64,000 bases of DNA from an uncultured bacterium. GTDB taxonomy: Bacteria; Desulfobacterota_D; UBA1144. The DNA is taken from NCBI GenBank assembly GCA_913050325.1, contig CAJWZP010000003.1:1-64000 (forward strand), in the 5' to 3' direction. Below, piece by piece: positions 35,240 through 44,414 of the stretch. The translations under genes were made by a program, and so were the position numbers. Numbering within the stretch: position 1 is the first letter of the stretch; the number at the start of each line of letters is the position of its first letter. The notes below the pieces were generated by a model. It made no database searches. It saw only the letters and a list, made by a program, of their open reading frames with translations, and was not told the origin of the DNA.

Positions 35240-35555
35240 AAATATTCGCTTATATTGTTTAACAATATTTGATAAAAAATATAGATTTTTTTTATTTTAT
35301 GATCTTATAGATCTAAATAAAAAAAATTCTGCTATATCCATTGAAGTTCATGAAAATTATTTATTAGAAAATAATTATCTCATTGATAAAACTGTTTTTG
35401 ACTTAGATAATAAAGAATATGAAGTACTAGAAAACAAAGAATTAAAGTTAAAAGTAAGAATCTTTTTCAAAGATAGACCATTTACTCTAAATAGTCATGT
35501 TCCATTTTATGGAAAAATATATAAAAATAAAATCTTTGAAAATTTCGTTGTTTAA
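35214..35555 (+). CDS. unknown protein (113 aa)
   Basis: MKLIGLKYKNIRLYCL begins inside the last codons of coaX (26-bp overlap). It looks like a beta-rich protein (alternating hydrophobic stretches, FDKKYRFFLFYDLIDL, KLKVRIFFKDRPF). There is no recognisable family, signal peptide or membrane helix. No better start exists downstream until well into the frame, and the frame extends unbroken, so the overlap is probably real. Confidence 0.5.
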   Translation: MKLIGLKYKNIRLYCLTIFDKKYRFFLFYDLIDLNKKNSAISIEVHENYLLENNYLIDKTVFDLDNKEYEVLENKELKLKVRIFFKDRPFTLNSHVPFYGKIYKNKIFENFVV

Positions 35556-35601
35556 AATTATAGTTTTTGAAATATTATTAATAAAGGTAATAATATTTAA
35601 T

Positions 35602-36318
35602 ATGAAGACTGTTTCATTGCATGACTTAATAGTTAATTTGCAAGAAAAAGAAATTGCCTTAGGACCTGATCCAAAAGCAACAGTTAGCATGTATTCTGAA
35701 CTGGGACTTATTCCACCGCCAAGGATTAAAGCTCAGTCCTCAAATGATTTACCCCCAGAAATTTCTTACCCGATAGATACAATAAATAAAATTATTGAGA
35801 TCAAAGATCTTAAGCGAAAAGGTTTAAGGTTGGAAGAGATAAGAGACTCATATGCTTTAGATTATGTTAAAGATGCTATACAAGATATAATGACCAGCCA
35901 TGATGATAATAAAATTAAAGAAATGGCTATTTTATTATTCGAGCAAGATGATAAATTGTCTGGCGTACTTGAAGCACCTATTTTAAAAGTTATAGAGACA
36001 AAAAATTCTAAAGAACTAAATAATTTATTATCGCTTTTTGCTAGTCAAAGCTTATTTGCAATGAATGATGCAAATGAACTTTTAGAAAAATATAATGTTA
36101 ACCAGGCAAAAAAATCTTTGTTTAAATCCATCTTTTATCTATCAGTCATTTGTCTTAGATTAGCTAGAAACAATAAAGATAAAGCTTTAGAGGACTTAGC
36201 ATTTGAAATATACAATAAGATGGTACTAGGTCCTATTGAAAGAGCTAGTAAAAAAGTTCAAGAAGAATTTAAATTATCATTTGAAAAACACATAAGGTCT
36301 AAGAAGGTTGGTTCATAA
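35602..36318 (+). CDS. MerR-type transcriptional regulator-like protein
   Basis: 238 residues from ATG 35602, chosen because the longer frame from 35497 would run through the previous gene and adds a hydrophobic stretch unlike a regulator. The N-terminal region has a MerR-like winged helix: YSELGLIPPPRI near residue 30, then IKDLKRKGLRLEEIRD, the usual MerR wing pattern. The C-terminal part is helical (LLSLFASQSLFAMNDANELLEK) and unlike a metal-binding MerR tail; no Cys is present there. The target genes are unknown. It overlaps the convergent cimA by 20 bp. Confidence 0.7.
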   Translation: MKTVSLHDLIVNLQEKEIALGPDPKATVSMYSELGLIPPPRIKAQSSNDLPPEISYPIDTINKIIEIKDLKRKGLRLEEIRDSYALDYVKDAIQDIMTSHDDNKIKEMAILLFEQDDKLSGVLEAPILKVIETKNSKELNNLLSLFASQSLFAMNDANELLEKYNVNQAKKSLFKSIFYLSVICLRLARNNKDKALEDLAFEIYNKMVLGPIERASKKVQEEFKLSFEKHIRSKKVGS

Positions 36319-37867
36319 GCTTATATTCAAAGCTGTCAATTAGGGCTTTCCAACTTGCTTGAACAATATCCGCAGAAACTCCGATTGTTGACCACGAGTC
36401 TTTCATATCACTGGTTTCAATTATGACTCTAACCAATGATTCTGTTCCTTTACTACCTGAGACGACTCTAACTCTGTAATCCTTTAATGTTAGATTCTTA
36501 AGGTTAGGATATTTTTCTATCAAGATTTCTCTCAGTGCATTATCAAGTGCATTAACAGGACCTGACCCTTTGGCGCTATTTTCTATGGTCTCATTCTTAA
36601 TTTTTATTTTAACTCTTGCTGATGATTCCGAAGATGGAATTATTTGTCTAGTATTTATCTCGGTTTCAAGTAACTCAATTTTAGATTTATATCTGCCTGA
36701 TATTTTTTTTACTAATAATTCAAATGATGCATCAACATTCTCAAATTCATAACCTTCGTTTTCAAGTGACTTTAATTGTTTTAATATCATGGATAGCTTA
36801 TCATCAGCTATATCTTCAATTCCAAGTTCTTTAAGTTTATATATGATATTACTTTTTCCTGATAAATCAGAAACTAAAACTCGTCTTTTATTTCCAACTG
36901 TATTTGGCTCAATATGCTCATAAGTGGCTGAATCTCTCATGACTGCACTTACATGAATACCACCTTTATGAGCAAAAGCACTTTTACCAACGAATGGTAA
37001 TTTATTATTTATTGGCAAATTCGCAAGTTCGTTAATAAAATTCGAAACATCAGAAAGTTTTCTGAGATTCTCCTCTGGTATACAATTTATATTCATTTTT
37101 AAATTTAAATTCGCAATGATGGAGCACAAATTAGCATTACCACATCTCTCTCCATAGCCGTTAATAGTTCCTTGAACTTGTGTTGCTCCACTTAGTACAG
37201 CTTGGATTGCATTTGCTACTCCAAAGTCTGAATCATTATGAGTGTGTATTCCAATTATTGTTTTTTTAAATTTTTTAACAACATCTGTAACTATTTCAGA
37301 AATCTCCCAAGGTGTAGTACCTCCGTTAGTGTCACATAATATAAGACCATCAATACCACTATCATATGCCGCTTTTAAAGTTGATAAAGCATATTTGGAA
37401 TTTGATTTATAACCATCAAAAAAATGCTCAGCGTCAAAAAAAACCTCATTTGTTCTTGTTTTAAGATATTCTACCGAATCGGATATTATTTCAAGATTTT
37501 CATCATTAGATATTTTTAATGCTTTTTCTACATGAAAATCCCATGTTTTTCCAACTATTGTAATTACAGGAGTTTCTGATTTTAATAAGGATTGTAAATT
37601 TATATCTTCATCACATGTATTACCAGCTCTTCTGGTGCTTCCAAATGATGTTATTTGAGAGTTAATTAATTTTTCTTTTTTTATTTTTTCAAAAAATTCT
37701 TCGTCTCTATTATTTGACCCAGGCCATCCGCCTTCAATATATTTAACACCCAATTCATCAATTTCATGTGCAACTCTTATTTTATCTTCAACCGAAAATG
37801 ATATACCTTCACCCTGAGTCCCATCTCTTAAAGTTACATCATAAGCATCAACTTTTTTTTTCATCAA
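36299..37867 (-). CDS. cimA: (R)-citramalate synthase
   Basis: Condenses pyruvate and acetyl-CoA to citramalate, the entry to a threonine-independent isoleucine pathway. 522 residues. The DRE-TIM metallolyase core begins DVTLRDGTQGEGISFSVEDK and contains EGGWPGSN, GIHTHNDSDFGVAN (metal histidines) and the HKGGIHVSAVMRD segment. The C-terminal LeuA dimer/regulatory domain follows (about 390-520). The GGWPGS substrate signature and length separate it from leuA. It overlaps lysC by 4 bp (ATGA). A cimA-lysC pairing is typical of Geobacter-like genomes. Confidence 0.92.
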   Translation of the reverse strand: MMKKKVDAYDVTLRDGTQGEGISFSVEDKIRVAHEIDELGVKYIEGGWPGSNNRDEEFFEKIKKEKLINSQITSFGSTRRAGNTCDEDINLQSLLKSETPVITIVGKTWDFHVEKALKISNDENLEIISDSVEYLKTRTNEVFFDAEHFFDGYKSNSKYALSTLKAAYDSGIDGLILCDTNGGTTPWEISEIVTDVVKKFKKTIIGIHTHNDSDFGVANAIQAVLSGATQVQGTINGYGERCGNANLCSIIANLNLKMNINCIPEENLRKLSDVSNFINELANLPINNKLPFVGKSAFAHKGGIHVSAVMRDSATYEHIEPNTVGNKRRVLVSDLSGKSNIIYKLKELGIEDIADDKLSMILKQLKSLENEGYEFENVDASFELLVKKISGRYKSKIELLETEINTRQIIPSSESSARVKIKIKNETIENSAKGSGPVNALDNALREILIEKYPNLKNLTLKDYRVRVVSGSKGTESLVRVIIETSDMKDSWSTIGVSADIVQASWKALIDSFEYKLMNQPS

Positions 37868-39087
37868 CCTAAATTGAACTCCCTATGCAACCCCTTTATC
37901 GCTTTCTTACAAGCAGATTTATTAATAACACATGATATTTTAATTTCAGAAGTACTTATCATAGTTATGTTTATTTTAGCCTTTGCTAGTGCAGTAAACA
38001 TTCTTGTTGCTACTCCTGTATATATTTTCATTCCTGCACCCACAATAGATATTAAAGCAATTTTTTCATCTTTTATTAAATCTGAATAAGTTAACTTAGA
38101 TTTATTTTCTTTTAGGATTTTAACTGTTTTGTTAACGTCCTCTTTCGGTACTGTAAAAGTTAGATCAGTTTCACCTTGGGTACTAATATTTTGGACTATC
38201 ATATCAACTACAATTCCAGCTTCCCCGATAGGTTTAAATATTTTGCTGGCTATTCCAGGAGTATCTTTAATGCCTATTATTGAAATTTTTGCTTGTTTAA
38301 GATCATGTGTAATACCAGATACAATTTTTTTTTCTTTTGTTGGAATTTCTTTTTCATTCATAACTATTGTTCCTTTCTTTTCTAAATTAAATGTTGATCT
38401 TACATTTAATTTTATGTCTAATTTATTCGCTAGTTCGACAGCTTTAGATTGTAAAACTTTTGACCCTAAGCTGGACATTTCTAACATTTCTTGATAAGAA
38501 ATATAATTAATTTTTTTTGCCCTCTTGTAAAGACTTGGATCAGTAGTATATATTCCATCTACATCATCTTTTAATAATTCACATTTTTCAGCATTTATGG
38601 CTCCTGCTATTGCCACAGCTGATAAATCTGAACCACCTCTACCCAAAGTGGTTACATCTCTATTGTTATTAATTCCCTGAAACCCAGGAATAATAACTAC
38701 ATAGTCTTTTTTAAGAAATTTTTTAATCTCTTTGGTATCAACGGATTGGATAGTTGCTTTCATATGTGTATTTGTAGTTAATATATTTATTTTTTCGGGT
38801 CCTAATGTTATAGCATTTATATTTATTTCCATCAGAGCCATAGCCAAAAGACTTGATGAAACTCTTTCACCTGTTGAAATAATATTATCATATTCCTTTC
38901 CATTAGGAATTTTAGAAATAGAATTAATTAAATTTAATAATTTATCCGTCTCTCCCGCCATTGCTGAGACAACAATAACTAAATTTAATTTATCTTTTTT
39001 TAAACTCTTAATGTTACTAGCAATTTTTTTTATTTTGCTAATATTTGCAACACTAGTACCACCATATTTCTGTACAATTATTTTCAT
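37864..39087 (-). CDS. lysC: aspartate kinase (monofunctional)
   Basis: First step of the aspartate family pathway. 407 residues. The kinase domain opens VQKYGGTSVANISKIKKI and has STGERVSSSLLAMAL, GFQGINNNRDVTTLGRGGSD and KDDVDGIYTTDP. Two ACT domains occupy about 265-407 (VSGITHDLKQAKISI, and ALISIVGAGMKIYTGVATRMF), implying feedback control by lysine and/or threonine. It lies 1 bp after tsaE and overlaps cimA by 4 bp. Confidence 0.95.
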   Translation of the reverse strand: MKIIVQKYGGTSVANISKIKKIASNIKSLKKDKLNLVIVVSAMAGETDKLLNLINSISKIPNGKEYDNIISTGERVSSSLLAMALMEININAITLGPEKINILTTNTHMKATIQSVDTKEIKKFLKKDYVVIIPGFQGINNNRDVTTLGRGGSDLSAVAIAGAINAEKCELLKDDVDGIYTTDPSLYKRAKKINYISYQEMLEMSSLGSKVLQSKAVELANKLDIKLNVRSTFNLEKKGTIVMNEKEIPTKEKKIVSGITHDLKQAKISIIGIKDTPGIASKIFKPIGEAGIVVDMIVQNISTQGETDLTFTVPKEDVNKTVKILKENKSKLTYSDLIKDEKIALISIVGAGMKIYTGVATRMFTALAKAKINITMISTSEIKISCVINKSACKKAIKGLHREFNLG

Positions 39088-39088
39088 T

Positions 39089-39514
39089 TTATTTTATATC
39101 TATTTCTCTTGCATTAATATTATCTTCTATAAATTTAAAATAAATACACAATATTTTTTTTTGATATTTTTTTAATAGATTTAAATAATTATCAGGCCAT
39201 TCTATAAATATTAAATTGGGATTATTTTCTAAAATATCAAATAAGCCAATTGTATCAAGTTCTTCTTCATTTTTAACCCTGTATAGATCTAAATGATTTA
39301 TTACAACATTTTTAAATTCATATGTATTTAAAATTAAAAAGCTTGGACTGGAGACAACATCTTTAATCCCCAGAAAGTTACAGTATTTTCTAACAAAAGT
39401 TGTTTTACCAGCTCCCAAATCACCAAAAAGTAAAATAATATTTCTTTTATTTCTAATTCTATCTATTTCATTTATAAGTTTTGAAAGTTCCTGGAGTTTA
39501 ATTATTTTATTCAT
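39089..39514 (-). CDS. tsaE: tRNA t6A biosynthesis ATPase TsaE
   Basis: P-loop ATPase needed for threonylcarbamoyl transfer with TsaB/TsaD. 141 residues. Walker A is LFGDLGAGKTTFVRKYC (near residue 31); SSPSFLILNTYE and NHLDLYRV follow, with IFIEWPDNY near the end, all family signatures. It overlaps nnr by 8 bp and is 1 bp from lysC. tsaC and tsaB are elsewhere in the window. Confidence 0.93.
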   Translation of the reverse strand: MNKIIKLQELSKLINEIDRIRNKRNIILLFGDLGAGKTTFVRKYCNFLGIKDVVSSPSFLILNTYEFKNVVINHLDLYRVKNEEELDTIGLFDILENNPNLIFIEWPDNYLNLLKKYQKKILCIYFKFIEDNINAREIDIK

Positions 39515-41072
39515 TTATGAAAAAATCAGGTCTTTGACTATCTCCTTTTTTAATAACCTCAAATGTTTTTGAAAGATTACTAATGATATCCCTTGCTAGT
39601 ATTCCTCTTTTTATATTTTTTTGTGATATTGCATCTCCTGTTCTTCCATGTAAGTAAGTTCCAAGTATTGCGGCATTTTCTATTTTATAGCCTTGAGCAG
39701 ATAGGCTTCCAATAATACCAGCAAGTGAGTCACCCATTCCCCCCGTAGCCATACCATTATTTCCCGAACTATTAATATAGACATTTCCATTTGGTAAAGC
39801 TATAACGGTTCTAAAGCCTTTCAAAACTGTAATCAAATTATTTTTCTTAGAAAAATTCCTTGATATAATTTCTCTATTATTTTGTATTTCTGAAATTTTT
39901 GAATTTAAAAGACTACTCATTTCACCTGGATGAGGAGTAATAATTATTTCTCTTTTATATTTTTTTAAAGTTTTGATATCCTCACCAAAGCTATTAAGAC
40001 CGTCAGCATCTAAAATTATTTTCGAATTAAATTCTAATAAAATATTTTTAATTAAATTTTTAAATCTAACTTGAGAAGACATTCCAGGGCCAATAATAAT
40101 TGATGATGGAGATTTAGAAATTTTATTTTTAAGAATATTTATAAAATTTTTATCATCAAAAGTTGAATTGTCTTTATAGTTTGGAATTTCAATTATAATT
40201 GCTTCAGGTAGATTTTTTTTTACTACGTCAGAAATTGATTTTGGCACACATATTGTAACCAATCCACAACCCGCTTTGTAGGCAGATAATCCGGCTATTG
40301 TTACAGCACCTGGCATATTCTTTGATCCTCCAATTATTAAAACATGTCCATGTGAACCCTTATTTGAAGAGTTATCTCTTTTTAGTATTAAATTTTTAAA
40401 AAAAATATCATTTAAATAAAAGTTTTTTGTATCTTTCATTAATGATTCGGGAGTTCCCAAATTTACGATATAAATTTTTCTTGAATTCTTAAAACCAGGA
40501 TGATTAACCAACCCAACTTTTAAAATATCATAGGTTATCGTAACATCAGAGATTATAGAGATTCCTAACTCATGACCGCTTGTAGCACACTGTCCTGAGG
40601 GTATATCAAGAGAACACACTTTTGTTTTAGATTTATTTATTAAATTAATTAAATTATAAGTTTTTGTATTTTTTAGGATTTTTCTGTTAAGACCAATACC
40701 GAAAATTCCATCAATTATTAAATCAAATTCATTTAATTTTTTATTATCTATTTTTTGTAATACTTTAATTTTTAATTTTTTTATAATTTCTTGGTTTTTG
40801 ATATATTCAAATGACTTTTTTTTATTTGATTTTATGAAGAATAATTCCACAGAAATATTTCTAAGGTGTAAATATTTAGCAATTACTAATCCATCACCAC
40901 CATTATTTCCAAAACCAATTATTAATAAAACTTTTTTAGGATTGAGTTTTTCCATTATAATTTCAAAAGATTTATAACCGGCTACCTCCATTCTAGTTAT
41001 AGGTAACATTTTGAAATCTTTAGATGCTTTGTAATCAATTTTTTGTGCCTCATTTTTATCTGCGATATTCAT
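39507..41072 (-). CDS. nnr: bifunctional NAD(P)H-hydrate epimerase / ADP-dependent dehydratase
   Basis: Repairs hydrated NADH and NADPH. The N-terminal NnrE epimerase has GFGNNGGDGLVIAKYL, and the C-terminal NnrD dehydratase has the glycine-rich IIIGPGMSS and NGMATGGMGDSLAGI. The start at 41070-41072 (MNIADKNEAQKID) aligns with the usual N terminus of this family; a longer frame from 41102 adds ten residues. 521 residues in the form chosen. First gene of the nnr-tsaE-lysC-cimA unit. Confidence 0.92.
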   Translation of the reverse strand: MNIADKNEAQKIDYKASKDFKMLPITRMEVAGYKSFEIIMEKLNPKKVLLIIGFGNNGGDGLVIAKYLHLRNISVELFFIKSNKKKSFEYIKNQEIIKKLKIKVLQKIDNKKLNEFDLIIDGIFGIGLNRKILKNTKTYNLINLINKSKTKVCSLDIPSGQCATSGHELGISIISDVTITYDILKVGLVNHPGFKNSRKIYIVNLGTPESLMKDTKNFYLNDIFFKNLILKRDNSSNKGSHGHVLIIGGSKNMPGAVTIAGLSAYKAGCGLVTICVPKSISDVVKKNLPEAIIIEIPNYKDNSTFDDKNFINILKNKISKSPSSIIIGPGMSSQVRFKNLIKNILLEFNSKIILDADGLNSFGEDIKTLKKYKREIIITPHPGEMSSLLNSKISEIQNNREIISRNFSKKNNLITVLKGFRTVIALPNGNVYINSSGNNGMATGGMGDSLAGIIGSLSAQGYKIENAAILGTYLHGRTGDAISQKNIKRGILARDIISNLSKTFEVIKKGDSQRPDFFINE

Positions 41073-41211
41073 ACTAAAATCATAAACCACTAAAAAGTCC
41101 ATTCCAATAGGTAAAATTTAAAGAATTCTCTTAAAAAATAATTAAAAGTTAAATAGTTTAATTATTAGTAAATTTTTTGCATTATAGTAATATTGGTTAT
41201 ATATAATTGTT

Positions 41212-42189
41212 ATGTTAGATAAAAATAAATCTTTTATAGACTCACTAAGTTTTTCAGCTTTAGGCTTATCTAAATTTATTAAAACTAAGATAAGTAATTC
41301 TCCTAAATTAATAAATTTAGAAGTAACAAAGTTGTGCAACGCTAGATGTGATTTTTGTGATTACTGGCAAACTAGAAACGAAGAAAGACTTGATAACTAT
41401 ACAGATTTAATTAAGAAAATTGACCCTTTAGTTGTGATGGTTACTGGTGGAGAGCCAATGTTAAGAAAGGATATAGTTGATATTATTAAGCAAATTAAGT
41501 CAGCATCTTTTTTTACTTATACAGGAATCATTACCAAAGGTGATTTATTAAATATGGATAAAGCATCCAAGCTTTATAAAGCTGGTATCGATCAAATTGC
41601 AATATCTTTAGATTTTTTAGGTGATAGACATTCTGAAAATAGGGGAGTGAAAGGACTATGGGATCATATTTCAAAATTAATCCCCGAGATATCAAAAAAG
41701 TTAAAAAGAACAATTTCTATAAATACAATTATCATGGATGATAATCTTGATGAGATTACAAATATGGCAAGACAAGCTAAAGAATGGGGCGCAAATATTT
41801 CTTTTAGTTCTTACTCTGTTATGAAGGCAAACAATGATAGTCATTTCGTTAAAGATGAAGTTAAAAAGGTTGAAAATGTTATTAATGAACTTATAAGCTT
41901 AAAAAAGCAATGGAAAGATACTATTGTTTCTAGTGATTATTACTTGAGTCAAATTCCAGAATTTTTTAAAAAAGGCTATGGTCCTGAATGTAATGCTGGT
42001 AGTTCTTTCATAACTGTTACACCTGATGGTTTTGTAAAAAGATGTTCAGAGATGCCTGCGGTTTGTCATTATACTGATTTTAAACCTGGATATTTTACCA
42101 AAACAGATTGTGCTACTTGCTGGTTTGGATGCAGGGGCGAAACCCAAGCTCCAATTTTAGCAAAGGGTAAAGAACTTATCGGTCTTTAG
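41212..42189 (+). CDS. radical SAM protein with SPASM-like C-terminal cysteines
   Basis: 325 residues. The radical-SAM cluster motif is CNARCDFC (CxxxCxxC, near residue 42), followed by VMVTGGEPMLRKDI, the GGEP SAM-binding motif. The C-terminal part has the extra cysteines CNAGSSF ... RCSEM and CATCWFGCRGE, which look like a SPASM/twitch auxiliary iron-sulfur domain. Such proteins modify peptides or act in cofactor or lipid pathways; no precursor peptide or partner gene is evident next to it. It overlaps the convergent cysS by 14 bp. No Shine-Dalgarno sequence; TATAAT lies four bases before the ATG. Confidence 0.85.
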   Translation: MLDKNKSFIDSLSFSALGLSKFIKTKISNSPKLINLEVTKLCNARCDFCDYWQTRNEERLDNYTDLIKKIDPLVVMVTGGEPMLRKDIVDIIKQIKSASFFTYTGIITKGDLLNMDKASKLYKAGIDQIAISLDFLGDRHSENRGVKGLWDHISKLIPEISKKLKRTISINTIIMDDNLDEITNMARQAKEWGANISFSSYSVMKANNDSHFVKDEVKKVENVINELISLKKQWKDTIVSSDYYLSQIPEFFKKGYGPECNAGSSFITVTPDGFVKRCSEMPAVCHYTDFKPGYFTKTDCATCWFGCRGETQAPILAKGKELIGL

Positions 42190-43537
42190 TTTTCCATAAA
42201 GTTTGTTCTTTTTCGTCAATAAGAATAAATCCTTTTTGTTCGGCTTCATTCCTTAATTCATCTGCAAGTTCCCAATTTTTATTTTTTCGTGCTTCATTTC
42301 TTTTAGAAATTAAATTATTAATAAAGGATGAATCAATATTGCTAGTTTCACTATCATGTTCAAATATAGATGTCCAATTAGTGATACCCATTACTTGCTC
42401 AAAAATTTTTACCTGATCAATATTACTAGGATTTATTTTTCCATCATTTATATATTTAAAAAAAATACCTATTGCTTTCGCTGTATTAAAATCATCATGC
42501 ATTGCTTCCATCCAAAGATTATTAAAATCTGTTAAATCAATAGACTTCGGTTTTGATAACATAATTTTATTTTTTGCTTTTTTTAAACTCTTTTCTATTT
42601 CAATTAACTTTTCCTCTGATAAATCAACAGGAGTTCTGTAATGATGGGAAAGAAAAAAAATTCTTATCAAAATTGGGTGCCATCTTGTTAAAGCATCTTT
42701 TATATTTATCATGTTTCCTAGTGATTTCGACATTTTTTCTTTATTAATATTTATCAGTCCATTGTGAATCCAATAATTTGCAAAATTACCAGAATTAATA
42801 CATTCAGACTGTGCTATTTCGTTTTCATGATGAGGAAAAATTAAATCTCTACCGCCACCATGGATATCAAAATTTTTACCTAAATGTTTGCAGCTCATAA
42901 CTGAGCATTCAATATGCCACCCTGGTCTACCATTGCCCCATGGACTTTCCCATGAAGGTTCATTATTTTTAACTTTTTTCCATAATGCAAAATCCAATGG
43001 ATTTTTTTTATTTGGATTGAATTCTATTCTATTATTTTCAATCATTGAATCTGTACTCTGGTTAGATAACTTTCCATATTCCTTAAATTTATCAATTTGG
43101 AAATAAACATCTCCATTAATTTCATATGCAAAATCTTTATCAATAATTTCTTTTATTAAATCAATAATCCCATTTATATTTTGGGATACACAAGGTTCGT
43201 GGTCAGGACTTATACATCCAAGATTTTTCATATCTTCTATATATTCTTGTTTGTATTTATTTGCAATATCTTCAGATTTTTGATTAAGTTCATTAGCTTT
43301 TTCAATAATTTTATCATCTATATCTGTAAAGTTTTTAACATAATTAACTTTAAAACCAATTTGTCTTAGGAATCTAACAATCACATCAAAAACTATTGCA
43401 GACCTTGCATGTCCCATATGTGAACTTGAGTAAACAGTTGGGCCACAAACATAAATTCCTACATTTCCAGGCACTAAAGGTTTAAATATCTCCTTGGAAT
43501 TAGTAAGAGAATTATAAAGATGAATGTCTTTTTTCAT
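42176..43537 (-). CDS. cysS: cysteinyl-tRNA synthetase
   Basis: Class I synthetase charging tRNA-Cys. 453 residues. The HIGH-type motif is YVCGPTVYSSSHMGHARSA (C31 is the first zinc ligand), and KMSKS is intact (KEKMSKSLGN, near residue 265). GWHIECSVMSCKHLG and FPHHENEIAQSE carry the other zinc ligands. The C-terminal ARNEARKNKNWELAD region is the tRNA-binding end. The gene is followed upstream by the enoyl reductase-like gene with no gap (43538). Confidence 0.95.
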   Translation of the reverse strand: MKKDIHLYNSLTNSKEIFKPLVPGNVGIYVCGPTVYSSSHMGHARSAIVFDVIVRFLRQIGFKVNYVKNFTDIDDKIIEKANELNQKSEDIANKYKQEYIEDMKNLGCISPDHEPCVSQNINGIIDLIKEIIDKDFAYEINGDVYFQIDKFKEYGKLSNQSTDSMIENNRIEFNPNKKNPLDFALWKKVKNNEPSWESPWGNGRPGWHIECSVMSCKHLGKNFDIHGGGRDLIFPHHENEIAQSECINSGNFANYWIHNGLININKEKMSKSLGNMINIKDALTRWHPILIRIFFLSHHYRTPVDLSEEKLIEIEKSLKKAKNKIMLSKPKSIDLTDFNNLWMEAMHDDFNTAKAIGIFFKYINDGKINPSNIDQVKIFEQVMGITNWTSIFEHDSETSNIDSSFINNLISKRNEARKNKNWELADELRNEAEQKGFILIDEKEQTLWKTKDR

Positions 43538-44341
43538 TTAAGATAGTTCTTCCCCACCATCAACTCTTATAATATTTCCAGTTATCCAATTAGCTCCAGG
43601 ATGAGATAAAGCAACAATACTTCCTGAAACATCTTCAGGCAACGTTAACCTATTACTAGGGTTTGCTCTCAGAGCTCCATCAACAATATCTTGATTACCA
43701 GGTATTTTTTCTAATGCAGGAGTAAGTGTTACACCCGCACAAATAGAATTAGCACTTATGCCAACAGGTGCAAGTTCAAAAGCAAGTTGTCTAATATGAG
43801 ATTCTAAAGCTGATTTGGCTGCAGAAACTGGTCCATATGTAGGCCAAATTTTTCTACTTCCAGCACTAGACATAGCAAATATACTTGCATTGGAACTGAA
43901 CAGGCTTCTATGATGAATATCTTGTGTCCAATATACTAGTGAATTTGCCATAACATCCAAGGTCATATCCATATTTTTTTGGGTAACATTTTTAGAACTA
44001 TCTTCAGAAACATAGGGTTTAAGAGATCCAAAAGCAAGTGAATGAAGAAGTATTTTTATTTTTTTATCACTATTCCCAATAATATCTTCTATTTCATTAA
44101 GACATTCATTTCTTTTTTCTTCATCTGCTGCATTAATATTGTAAAACTTGGCAATTACATTATTTGACTCAATGTAAGAAATAATCTCTTCAACATTTTT
44201 CATTGTTCCTTTTCTATCAAGATGTACACCAATTATGTTTACACCATAATCGGATAATTTTTTTGAAACCTCAGCACCAAAGCCACTAGAAGATCCAAGA
44301 ATTAATGCCCATTGCCCTTCAAGCCAATTTTCTATATTCAT
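43538..44341 (-). CDS. enoyl-ACP reductase-like short-chain dehydrogenase
   Basis: 267-residue SDR. The N terminus WLEGQWALILGSSSGFGAEV holds the nucleotide motif. The catalytic pair is YGPVSAAK, i.e. Y-x6-K, the spacing of FabI/FabL enoyl-ACP reductases rather than the Y-x3-K of ordinary SDRs, and HSLAFG precedes it as in that group. It reads as a FabL/FabI relative, so fatty-acid elongation is likely. Preceded by an AAAGGA ribosome-binding site; the stop is immediately followed by the cysS start (43537). Confidence 0.8.
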   Translation of the reverse strand: MNIENWLEGQWALILGSSSGFGAEVSKKLSDYGVNIIGVHLDRKGTMKNVEEIISYIESNNVIAKFYNINAADEEKRNECLNEIEDIIGNSDKKIKILLHSLAFGSLKPYVSEDSSKNVTQKNMDMTLDVMANSLVYWTQDIHHRSLFSSNASIFAMSSAGSRKIWPTYGPVSAAKSALESHIRQLAFELAPVGISANSICAGVTLTPALEKIPGNQDIVDGALRANPSNRLTLPEDVSGSIVALSHPGANWITGNIIRVDGGEELS

Positions 44342-44414
44342 TTTAGTATCCTTTCAATTTTAATAAACAGTTTACGCATTAAGGAGTTAGATTCAAGGTA
44401 TATTAAATATTGTA

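Noticed and set aside
35497-35601. Earlier start for the MerR-like regulator
   Set aside because: The added segment is a hydrophobic translation of the preceding gene's 3' end; ATG 35602 gives a normal MerR N terminus.
41073-41102. Longer N terminus for Nnr
   Set aside because: Family members begin at the equivalent of MNIADKNEAQ (41072); the longer start cannot be fully excluded.
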